Virus record (IMG/VR): IMGVR_UViG_3300025419_000009
Location: 1-36,854 of that record
DNA: 36,854 nt
Direction: 5' to 3' (one strand)
Source: a virus
Position 1 is the first letter of the stretch, and every line of letters begins with the position of its first letter. This document shows, in pieces, positions 5,524 to 12,574 of this stretch. The notes under the pieces are model-generated. The model was not told the origin of the DNA and did no database searches. It worked only from the letters and a program-made list of their open reading frames with translations. The translations under genes and the position numbers were made by a program.

Positions 5524-5687
5524 TTTTCCCAGCGTTCCTTGATATAGGCCCGCAACTCCTCAATCATCGCGTGCGCGGCGGGCAGCGTCCGGGGCAGGGG
5601 CGCGGTGACGAACGGCACAGGCGCACACTGGATCGGCGGCTTCGGTTGGCCTGGTACCGGCGGAGGTGGTTCGAGCTTCGGTTTCAT
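5520..5687 (-). CDS. Proline-rich small protein, 55 aa
   Basis: MKPKLEPPPPVPGQPKPPIQ... begins at 5687, sharing ATGA with the upstream stop. The first 35 residues are proline-rich and probably extended; the last 20 (AHAMIEELRAYIKERWEK) form an amphipathic helix. No signal peptide. Coupled on both sides. Function unknown; the proline-rich part recalls periplasm-spanning or adaptor regions, but that is weak. Confidence 0.55.
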   Translation of the reverse strand: MKPKLEPPPPVPGQPKPPIQCAPVPFVTAPLPRTLPAAHAMIEELRAYIKERWEK

Positions 5688-6139
5688 GGCTCTATCCTCT
5701 GAATCTGCGCGTCTTGCGGCGCGGTGTTGCGTGCGGTTGCGGGTTGCGGCGCGGCGTAGAACGAGTGTCCGTCTTTGCTCGTGCCCAGCGTGTCCTCTTG
5801 CGACGGCTCCTGTTTCCTGCCGCCCATCTCCGGGTAAAGATGGTAGTCCGGAGACACCGATGGGATGTTCAACTTGAACAAGACTTTCTGCTGATCCAGG
5901 CCCAGCGTCTCTAACTGGAAGCCCTGAATCCGCTGGCCCTCTTTCAGTTCGGTCTGCCCATCCTTCAACTCTTTCTGCCCACCCTCAAGCACATCGAGCC
6001 GGTTCACAATCCGCTCATGATCCTTTGCAATGAACGCGGAACCGCCCGCAATGGAAGCGACGATGGAACAGCAGACCATTATCACCGGCACCCAGTCATG
6101 CCACAGCGTCCGAAACCTCATTGTGAACCCAGCAGCCAT
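5684..6139 (-). CDS. Membrane-anchored coiled-coil protein, 151 aa
   Basis: Starts at 6139 after GGGGAGAACGGAG. One membrane segment (VPVIMVCCSIVASIAGGSAFI, about 18-38) is followed by a coiled coil with a repeated pattern GGQKELKDGQTELKEGQR (about 53-70), then a polar C-terminal half. The layout, an N-terminal anchor with a following coiled coil, resembles i-spanins or haemolysin-XhlA-like phage membrane proteins. First gene of the three-gene membrane group between GH27 and the RHH genes. Confidence 0.6.
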   Translation of the reverse strand: MAAGFTMRFRTLWHDWVPVIMVCCSIVASIAGGSAFIAKDHERIVNRLDVLEGGQKELKDGQTELKEGQRIQGFQLETLGLDQQKVLFKLNIPSVSPDYHLYPEMGGRKQEPSQEDTLGTSKDGHSFYAAPQPATARNTAPQDAQIQRIEP

Positions 6140-6226
6140 CTCCGTTCTCCCCAGTTTCGGTTTGCCTTGCTCGTCCTGGCCCTTCCGATTACTGGGAAGT
6201 CAGCGATGCGCGGCGCTGCGTTGACA

Positions 6227-7519
6227 TCATCGAATCCCCATGTTTTGCATAACGACATTCTGCATTGCGGTTCCACCGTTCGGCGTCACGAGTACCAGCG
6301 CCATTCCGTAGGCCGGAAGCGATACGCTGTAGCTCGTCATGTGCCCCAAGTCCGAGCGGGCGAACAAATCTCTCACATCCGGGTTGCTGTAGGCGCTGAG
6401 GTTCGCCGTCACGGTCTGGGTCGTGCTGGCGCGGTTCAACAGGCCCAGGGCGTAATTCCCATCCCACAGCATCTTGGTCCATACCTCACAGGTTGCGCTG
6501 CCGCAACTTGTCTGGCTGGTCCGCTTGGCAATCAGCCCCAGGGCGTCCTGATCCACCGCGATCACTTCCGGGTTCTTGTACATTGCCAGCAGCCCGCTCG
6601 ACATGGCCGTAACATCGGTTCCGAAGATCAAAGGAGACGACCACAGAGAATCCATGCCGAACTGGGTCTGCTGCTGGGTGGCCGTGAAGGTTCCCGTAAG
6701 CGGCCCGCTCCCGGTTCCGTTCATGAGCATATCGGCATTCGCCCAATAACCCACGGCGCTGTAGCCCGATAGCCCGGCGGCTATGTCGATTGCGCCGTCG
6801 AAGTTCGCCCACAGCCCGTTGATGTCCTGCTGGTCGAACCGATACTCATTCTGCCCCACCGGCTTTGCCCACAGCCACAGGTTTGCCCACGGCGAAGGAG
6901 TGGTGCCAACCTGAATAATCATCGGACGGCTGCCGGCGCGAATGTCTTGCGCCATCAACTGCCAGATTTGAGGCCCAGCCGTGCTGTAGCAGGAACTATA
7001 TCCGGCATCGACGTTGCAGCCATCGTAGTCCAAAAAGTCGGCTCCCCACGTTGCGAACTGGGTTGCATCCGCGCTCTCATGCTGATAGCTGCCGAGGTAA
7101 CCGGCGCAGGTCGTGGAATAAGGGGAAGAGTAGATGCCGAACTTTTCTCCGTCCGCGTGGACATAGGTAACGGTTGCGGCCATTCCATCTGGAAACCGGG
7201 TTGCATTCGCCACCAGGTTCCCGCCCCCGTCCCGGCTTGCAGCGGGCCAGCCATCGTCCACCACCACGAAGTTGTAGCCAGCGGCCAGCAGCCCGGTTGA
7301 CACAAGCCCGTCCGCCTGTGTTTTCACATAGGCTTCCGTGGGCGCTGATCCTTGAGCGTACCAGGTGCTCACGCCCATGCGCGGCGTTGGCAATAGGCCG
7401 TTCCATGCGAGCACGGTAGGGGAAGGAAGATTGCCGCAATTGTCGGTCGCGTCGCCGCTCAAGGGCCAAACAGCCGCGGCAAGCAACACAAGAACCCAGA
7501 TATGGAGAATGCGTTTCAT
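6227..7519 (-). CDS. Secreted GH27 alpha-galactosidase-like enzyme, 430 aa
   Basis: Starts at 7519, coupled (ATGA) to the fibre gene. Signal peptide MKRILHIWVLVLLAAAVWPL (cleavage near residue 24). GH27 signatures in order: FVVVDDGW (D88, D89), WGADFLDYDGCN with nucleophile candidate D166, YWANADML with acid/base candidate D263, and SSPLIFGTDV plus NPEVIAVDQDALG in the C-terminal part of the barrel; a beta-sandwich end follows. GH27 enzymes remove terminal alpha-galactose or alpha-N-acetylgalactosamine. The lysine two residues before the nucleophile in the human enzyme (KFDGC) is D164 here, so sugar specificity may differ. In this phage it may trim host surface or biofilm polysaccharide. Confidence 0.85.
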   Translation of the reverse strand: MKRILHIWVLVLLAAAVWPLSGDATDNCGNLPSPTVLAWNGLLPTPRMGVSTWYAQGSAPTEAYVKTQADGLVSTGLLAAGYNFVVVDDGWPAASRDGGGNLVANATRFPDGMAATVTYVHADGEKFGIYSSPYSTTCAGYLGSYQHESADATQFATWGADFLDYDGCNVDAGYSSCYSTAGPQIWQLMAQDIRAGSRPMIIQVGTTPSPWANLWLWAKPVGQNEYRFDQQDINGLWANFDGAIDIAAGLSGYSAVGYWANADMLMNGTGSGPLTGTFTATQQQTQFGMDSLWSSPLIFGTDVTAMSSGLLAMYKNPEVIAVDQDALGLIAKRTSQTSCGSATCEVWTKMLWDGNYALGLLNRASTTQTVTANLSAYSNPDVRDLFARSDLGHMTSYSVSLPAYGMALVLVTPNGGTAMQNVVMQNMGIR

Positions 7520-9846
7520 GGCGTGGTCACCGTCCAACTCATCAGAGTCGTTCCTCCACCTACGTTGGCCGGGCTTGGTCCAATAGCGTTGATCGGCTCG
7601 AAGTAGACGCCGATGTAATTGTACCCCCCGGAACTGAGATAGCCGCTCGCTGCCGTCTCTTTGTAGAGCGGGAGCCAATAACTTAAGTCACTTGAAACCC
7701 AGTAGCTGACATAGGTTCCGTCGTACTGAATCCTGTAAGCCCAGAAGTGCGCTCCATCCCGATTGATCGAAAAACTGTTGAGCGACGTATAGCTTCCGCA
7801 TGAAGCCGTCGTGCAGCCGATCACCGCGATAATCGCATTCTCCTTCACATCCACTTCCACAATAGGGCCGGTGGGCGAAGACGCAACAATCATGCCGGTG
7901 TTGAAGTAGTCGGGCGCGCCTGGGGGCACGCTCAGCAGCGCGGTAGCGGTGAAGGGGACGACGGGAGCGGCTGTAAGCTGCCCTTCGACCTGCTCCACCG
8001 AAGCGCCGGAGTCAGCCATCAGGATGCCGGTCAGTGTGTTGCCGACAGAATACGTCCCGCTATGATTCAGTGCCGTGGTCAGGCCCGTTCCGGTCAAGGT
8101 TGGCGCTGTGCTCATGGCGGGTCCAAACATCCCGCTCCCAGCCAGTACAGACGAACAAGAAACCAGCGTCCAGGTGGTGCAAGCCCCGCTGGTTACCGTC
8201 GAGCATACCAGCGTCTCTTTGATGGTTCCACCTCCCGTGGAAGTATCTCCACAGGACGCCGCATCCGATACGCTCACCTGCGATACCCCGGCAACCAGGT
8301 TATAGCCGTTCGCAACGGTAATCGCCGGAAGCCCCGATACCAGTACGGGCGTCAGATTCAACATGCTGGCCCCGCTTCCGCCGGTTGCAACCGTTCCCGT
8401 AGCAGGCGTAATGCCATGCGCCCCATCTGTCACGACGGCAACCTTGGCAACTGTGCCCATATCGGTCCCGCCGAAACCACTCCCGGTGTTGTATTGCACC
8501 GACCCAGTGATGCCTCCAGGGCTTCCGCCCCCTCCGCCTGTGGAGCCGATCTCATTCCAACTCCATGTGCTTGCCCCGTAAGGCACCATGCACATATAGG
8601 TATTGCCTGCGGACGATCTGTACTGCATCAGCGTGTTGACGGTTGCAGAGCACACGAGCGTTGGCGGATCAGGTGTGTCGGTCAGCGGAGGCAGCATTCC
8701 CACCTGGACTATCGGCCCGGTGCCATTGGTAGGAGTCGTCACCAGAGGTGAGTTCGCCACAATCTGCGCGACCCCAGTTGTGCCGCTTCCCACTCCGCCC
8801 GGCGAGCACACCGTTGCGGGCGTTCCGGTCGGCACGGTATAGACGATCTCGAAACCCACAAACGTGATGCTGACGCCCTGCGCCGAGATATATCCAGCGC
8901 CATAAGTCTGCTCAATCAGCACGCCGATGGTGGCATTGTTGAGCACCTGAGTCAGTTCCGACACAGGAACCAAAAAGCATGTACCGCAGGCGCTGGTGGT
9001 GTAGGTAACCGGTCCAAAGCTCCCGCTGCTTGGCGGAAAGCCGCTGAACCAGGGATCGCTCCCGTTTGGCACAGTCATCTGCCCGGCGGTCAGCGAACTG
9101 GTTCCATAACCGCTGCCCACTAGAATGCCGTTCAGGGCCACGATAGTGGCATTCGGCGGCAACTGCGGCATTTGAAAGCCGCCCCATCCGATCTCCGCGC
9201 CTCCTAATCCAACGGCCTGCACCATCTCTGCGCCGCCACTCAAAGTGGATGAGGCTGTGTTCCCCGATGGCAAGTAGGTAGGCGGCCCAGGGTTGGGATT
9301 CAGGGTCCACGGATTTGGGGCAGCCCAATCTGTCGTAGGCAGCGCCCACGCCACATACTGTCCGCTCGGCGGACTCATCGTCGGCACGTTCGATGGGCAG
9401 GAGAGCGCATTCTGGCCGTAAGCTGTCGGCACGTAGCCCGACAGATGGCCTCCAGAATTGGTCTGGAAAGTGACGTTGCTGTAGCCGGTGGGCGGTGCGG
9501 GCGTCGTGTCGTCGAAGTTCAACAGTGCTTGGTCGGCCAGGTCTGTGCCATTGTGCTGGAGTTCGAGGCTCGTGCCGCCTCCCGCTTCCAGTTCCCAGCC
9601 GTCAGAGGCGCAATGATAGCGGGTGTTGGGGATCACGGCCGTGTTCTGGTAAGGCTGCCCATAATTCGCGGTGCTGCAGGGCACGCTCAAACTCGTTGGC
9701 GTTCCCGCGCCGGTGATTGGCGGCCATTTGATTTGTGTTACGGCGTTGATCTGCGCCGCTGCGGTGCCCACAGCCATGCCTAGCGCCAGCGCGGCCAGCG
9801 CCGCGGCGTTACGGGTTGACAAAACAAAGCGCGTCGATGCGGTCAT
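7516..9846 (-). CDS. Fibre-like protein with signal peptide and lectin-like C-terminus, 776 aa
   Basis: Starts at 9846 after GGAGATCCGA, overlapping the previous gene by 38 nt. N-terminus TRNAAALAALALGMAVGTAAAQ is a signal peptide. The body is glycine/threonine/serine-rich beta structure; a Gly-rich linker (GGGGGSPGG) is followed by GSVQYNTGSGFGG, a motif recurring in tail-fibre proteins. The last 200 residues (ISVNPG-like VPPGAPDYFNTG... through DGAHFWAYRIQYDGTYVSYW) look like a concanavalin/LamG-type lectin fold. Probably a receptor- or polysaccharide-binding fibre; the GH27 gene directly downstream supports a sugar target. A signal peptide on a virion protein is unusual. Confidence 0.65.
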   Translation of the reverse strand: MTASTRFVLSTRNAAALAALALGMAVGTAAAQINAVTQIKWPPITGAGTPTSLSVPCSTANYGQPYQNTAVIPNTRYHCASDGWELEAGGGTSLELQHNGTDLADQALLNFDDTTPAPPTGYSNVTFQTNSGGHLSGYVPTAYGQNALSCPSNVPTMSPPSGQYVAWALPTTDWAAPNPWTLNPNPGPPTYLPSGNTASSTLSGGAEMVQAVGLGGAEIGWGGFQMPQLPPNATIVALNGILVGSGYGTSSLTAGQMTVPNGSDPWFSGFPPSSGSFGPVTYTTSACGTCFLVPVSELTQVLNNATIGVLIEQTYGAGYISAQGVSITFVGFEIVYTVPTGTPATVCSPGGVGSGTTGVAQIVANSPLVTTPTNGTGPIVQVGMLPPLTDTPDPPTLVCSATVNTLMQYRSSAGNTYMCMVPYGASTWSWNEIGSTGGGGGSPGGITGSVQYNTGSGFGGTDMGTVAKVAVVTDGAHGITPATGTVATGGSGASMLNLTPVLVSGLPAITVANGYNLVAGVSQVSVSDAASCGDTSTGGGTIKETLVCSTVTSGACTTWTLVSCSSVLAGSGMFGPAMSTAPTLTGTGLTTALNHSGTYSVGNTLTGILMADSGASVEQVEGQLTAAPVVPFTATALLSVPPGAPDYFNTGMIVASSPTGPIVEVDVKENAIIAVIGCTTASCGSYTSLNSFSINRDGAHFWAYRIQYDGTYVSYWVSSDLSYWLPLYKETAASGYLSSGGYNYIGVYFEPINAIGPSPANVGGGTTLMSWTVTTP

Positions 9847-10399
9847 TCGGATCTCCAGCTTCGGTTGCAAAGTTCAGCGTGGCCACATTGGCCGCGGTAG
9901 TGTAGCTCAGAGTAGGCAGCGCCTGCCCGTAGGGTAGCGCCACGCCGTTGTAAAACAGGGCCACAATCGCGCCCGGAGCCGTGTAAACCGTTCCCGGAAC
10001 TGCGCCCGTGCAGGGCAGATAAGCCAGCGTGCTCCCTCCCGGCAGCGGAGGAACGATCGGCGTGGCGTTGCTCAGGTCGACCGTCTCTGTGCCGCTGAAC
10101 TGATACATCCCGCACTGCACCACGTTGTCGTCGCCGTCCAGCACCATGATGCTGTAGTAGGTTCCCGCCGGCGTAATCACGTCGTTGCCCCACAGTTTGA
10201 TGCTGATTACGCCGGCCGCCGCGATCAGGTCAAACGGCCCCGGCTTGGCTATGATCGCCGTTCCCGCCACCACCGGAATCACCGGCCCGTAGCCGCACAG
10301 CGCAATGCGCAGCTTGCCCTGGTTGCCGGCGGAGCTCACCAGCGCGCCGGTAAAATCCTCCAGCGTGGCCGTCAGCGTGATTTGCGGTGTCAGCGGCAT
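9809..10399 (-). CDS. Beta-rich virion or fibre-associated protein, 196 aa
   Basis: Starts at 10399 after AGGAAAGGCAAAAGCAA. MPLTPQITLTATLEDFTGAL... has repeated short beta strands and GTYYSIMVLDGDDNVVQCGMYQFSG, a pattern like Ig- or carbohydrate-binding modules found in phage fibre regions; a C-terminal LSYTTAANVATLNFATEAGD segment continues it. No signal peptide. It sits between the SleB-like gene and the long fibre gene and is probably part of the host-contact apparatus. Confidence 0.55.
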   Translation of the reverse strand: MPLTPQITLTATLEDFTGALVSSAGNQGKLRIALCGYGPVIPVVAGTAIIAKPGPFDLIAAAGVISIKLWGNDVITPAGTYYSIMVLDGDDNVVQCGMYQFSGTETVDLSNATPIVPPLPGGSTLAYLPCTGAVPGTVYTAPGAIVALFYNGVALPYGQALPTLSYTTAANVATLNFATEAGDPNDRIDALCFVNP

Positions 10400-10414
10400 T
10401 TGCTTTTGCCTTTC

Positions 10415-10441
10415 CTGATCCCTAACCCCTGATCCCTGTTT
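10415..10441 (-). repeat. G-rich junction repeat R2
   Basis: Minus strand AACAGGGATCAGGGGTTAGG then GATCAGG. It fills the junction between the SleB-like stop and the ribosome site of the 196-residue gene. Only three full G-tracts. Confidence 0.8.
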
Positions 10442-10444
10442 TCA

Positions 10445-10900
10445 TCACTCGAAGAATAGCATTGTCCACAAACTCGCCGCCTCGCGGTGGTTTTCGGGAT
10501 CGTGGATGATCCGCTCCACAAACCAGGCGCTTGGCGGTTCCTTCAAGAAAAACCAGTACTTCGCGTCCTTCAGCGCCTCTTCGATCGTCTCCTCGTCCGG
10601 CAAGCTCCCCGCCAGGGCATCGTGACGGCCGCCGCCATAGTAAATCTCGTCGATGTCCCTCAGCAGCCGGCTGAAGGCCTTCCCGTTGGGATCCAGTTTC
10701 ACCCTCGGGCCCGGCAGGTTACCCATGCAGTCCTCCGCCTCTTCCAGCACAGTCAGCCAGTTGCCGTCGCCCCAGCCGGCCTTCACGCGGTTGCGGATAC
10801 AGTAGCAGATCGCCTTCATCTGCTCCAGGCTGGCGCCTTCGCCCGCCCACCGCGCCGCGGCCATCGCCAAAGCCGCTTTGTTTAGCTCGCTGGCCGTCAT
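10445..10900 (-). CDS. SleB-like cell-wall hydrolase candidate, 151 aa
   Basis: Starts at 10900, sharing ATGA with the upstream gene. The N-terminal half (AALAMAAARWAGEGASLEQM, then KAICYCIRNRVKAGWGDGNWLTVLEEA) matches the pattern of SleB/CwlJ-type hydrolases, in which a helix ending in a glutamate (here E21) is followed by IxxVxxNRV. SleB enzymes are lytic transglycosylases on peptidoglycan. The C-terminal half is not typical. It could be a virion-associated enzyme that opens the wall at infection. Homology is judged by eye and modest. Confidence 0.5.
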   Translation of the reverse strand: MTASELNKAALAMAAARWAGEGASLEQMKAICYCIRNRVKAGWGDGNWLTVLEEAEDCMGNLPGPRVKLDPNGKAFSRLLRDIDEIYYGGGRHDALAGSLPDEETIEEALKDAKYWFFLKEPPSAWFVERIIHDPENHREAASLWTMLFFE

Positions 10901-11943
10901 TGCACCCTCCCCGCCTGGTTCCGCATCTTCATCAACTGCTCCAGATACCACGCCGCGGCCGGTCCGCTGCCCACCGGGAATGCCTTGTGCGCCTGGGCCT
11001 CGGTAATCGCTCCGCAGCGGATCATGGTCAGCAGCGCCGTCCGCCAGCCCAGGTACTTGGCTGTCGTCGGCACGCCGAACTCGTTGAAGTTCATCACCAT
11101 CCACTCCGTGCCCAGCGGCCATTGAAGAGTGCCCACGCGCAGCAGCTCCGGCTCCGCAAGCTGCTCCACGGCCGACATCTCCATCAGGATCCGCGTCGCC
11201 TCCTCGATCATCTTGGCGGCCAGCGTGAAGTTCCTATCCGCCTCGCTGTGCAGGTGCAGCGCCCGCAGCAGCCCCGCCTTCAAAATCACGGCCTGCGCCT
11301 CCTCGCGCAGCTCCCGCGCCTTCGCCTGCGGATACTCGGTCACCGGCTTCTGGCCCGTCCACAACGGATTGCGCATGTAGAGCCCTACGCGCCCGCTCTT
11401 CGCCTCGGGGGTGCTCTTCACCACGTTCATGCTCAGTTTGATGCGCCCCTTGCCGGTCACCTTTCCAAGCCGGTCGTAGAACTGCGGCGGCGTCAGCAGT
11501 TGCCCGTAGCGCATCTCCTCGTTTTCCTTGCCCTCCCAGCGTTGCTGGCCCTCCCACTTCTGGTCCTTCGATTGCAAGCAGGCCATCTCGTGCAGCGCCC
11601 AGGTCTTCTCCAGCGCCTCCTGCGGGTTCTTGGCCTCCTCCGCCTCCCGTGCCATCCTTTCCATCGCTTCCACCACGCGCGGGTGCCGGCTTAGCTCGTT
11701 CAGCGTCCGCGTGTCCTGGAAGTCCTGCAAGCTCGGTTTCTGGCGCAGCTCCTCTTCCGGACCGATGCGCAGCGCCAGGCCCAGGTCGTCGAGCGCGCTT
11801 TCGTCCGTAGGGTCTGGAATCCACCGCCCGCCGTCGATCTCTTCGGCTGCCTTGCGGATCTCGGCGTCCGCCGGGTGCGCCTTGGGCGCGCTCTGATCCT
11901 TGGGCTTGATAATCACATTCGGCATCTGGATCGTGTCGCTCAC
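10897..11943 (-). CDS. Hypothetical protein, 348 aa
   Basis: GTG start at 11943 overlapping the upstream stop as GTGA; stop coupled to the SleB-like gene. The N-terminal half is charged and helical with a coiled-coil stretch (VVEAMERMAREAEEAKNPQE). The middle is LMNVVKST-like and basic; the C-terminal 100 residues are W- and L-rich (TLQWPLGTEWMVMNF, YLGWRTALLTMI). No signal peptide or membrane segment. No family recognised; probably a virion or assembly protein given its place between internal virion proteins and the hydrolase. Confidence 0.6.
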   Translation of the reverse strand: MSDTIQMPNVIIKPKDQSAPKAHPADAEIRKAAEEIDGGRWIPDPTDESALDDLGLALRIGPEEELRQKPSLQDFQDTRTLNELSRHPRVVEAMERMAREAEEAKNPQEALEKTWALHEMACLQSKDQKWEGQQRWEGKENEEMRYGQLLTPPQFYDRLGKVTGKGRIKLSMNVVKSTPEAKSGRVGLYMRNPLWTGQKPVTEYPQAKARELREEAQAVILKAGLLRALHLHSEADRNFTLAAKMIEEATRILMEMSAVEQLAEPELLRVGTLQWPLGTEWMVMNFNEFGVPTTAKYLGWRTALLTMIRCGAITEAQAHKAFPVGSGPAAAWYLEQLMKMRNQAGRVQ

Positions 11944-12353
11944 GCCTGCCTCACAATCCGGGGATCGACGCCTGTTTCCGCCACCGTCAGCGCCAGCCCT
12001 TGCTCGGCGAAGTATTCCACCTGCCGCCGCGTCTCGTCGTCCCTGACCCCTGATCCCTGATCCCTGATCCCTGTTTCTTCCATTTCCCGCCTGCTGATCA
12101 ACTCCCCCAGCGCGTCCGCCAGGTCTTCCGACACCTTGCGCACATTCTCATTCGCCGCTCGCTGAGAACAGTTCTTTACGATGTAGCGCATCTCCTCCAG
12201 CCGTTGCGTCGTCACCATTTCCCGCCTGCTAATCAACTCCCCCAGCGCGTCCGCCAGGTCTTCCGACACCTTGCGCACATTCTCATTCGCCGCTCGCTGA
12301 GAACAGTTCTTTACGATGTAGCGCATCTCCTCCAGCCGTTGCGTCGTCACCAT
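11940..12353 (-). CDS. Helical protein with duplicated 45-residue module, 137 aa
   Basis: Starts at 12353 (TGATG overlap with the previous gene). Two identical 45-residue modules (VTTQRLEEMRYIVKNCSQRA, then ANENVRKVSEDLADALGELI) lie head to tail, each beginning with Met; a third Met then leads into a repeat-coded linker (EETGIRDQGSGVRDDE) and an unrelated tail ending DPRIVRQA. The modules are amphipathic helices. The preceding 73-residue gene carries a diverged third copy (RKSWADVAKGLGELIELRRR). Internal ATGs could give shorter forms. Function unknown. Confidence 0.6.
   Translation of the reverse strand: MVTTQRLEEMRYIVKNCSQRAANENVRKVSEDLADALGELISRREMVTTQRLEEMRYIVKNCSQRAANENVRKVSEDLADALGELISRREMEETGIRDQGSGVRDDETRRQVEYFAEQGLALTVAETGVDPRIVRQA
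12041..12074 (-). repeat. G-rich repeat R3, inside a coding sequence
   Basis: Minus strand reads GGGATCA three times then GGGGTCAGGG: five G-tracts. It is translated in frame as GIRDQGSGVRD in the 137-residue protein. Confidence 0.9.
12084..12353 (-). repeat. 135-bp in-frame tandem duplication
   Basis: Units 12219-12353 and 12084-12218 differ at one base (12231 a, 12096 g), which is synonymous (ATT/ATC). The near identity points to a recent duplication or ongoing homogenisation. Confidence 0.95.
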
Positions 12354-12574
12354 CAGCTCACCGTGCCTTCCAGCGGAATGCTCACTGTCCGCCTGCGCAG
12401 CTCGATCAGTTCGCCCAAGCCCTTGGCCACATCCGCCCAGCTTTTCCGCATCCACTCGGTTTCTTTGTTGCGCCTCGACCGCTGCACAGCCAAATCATGC
12501 AGACCCTTCAATTGCTCCATGGTCAGCGGTTTGTGACCCCTGACCCCTGTTCCCTGTTCCCTGTTCCCTGTCAT
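12353..12574 (-). CDS. Small helical protein, diverged module paralogue, 73 aa
   Basis: Starts at 12574, ATGA-coupled to the 812-residue gene. The first 12 residues (TGNREQGTGVRG) are coded by a G-rich junction repeat, so the original start may have been the Met at LTMEQLKGL. Residues 19-64 align by eye to the 45-residue module of the next protein (EWMRKSWADVAKGLGELIEL against ENVRKVSEDLADALGELISR). Function unknown. Confidence 0.55.
   Translation of the reverse strand: MTGNREQGTGVRGHKPLTMEQLKGLHDLAVQRSRRNKETEWMRKSWADVAKGLGELIELRRRTVSIPLEGTVS
12534..12570 (-). repeat. G-rich repeat R4
   Basis: Minus strand CAGGGAACAGGGAACAGGGA then ACAGGGGTCAGGGGTCA: five G-tracts. It codes the N-terminus of the 73-residue protein, so the repeat supplies codons right after the start. 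Confidence 0.85.
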
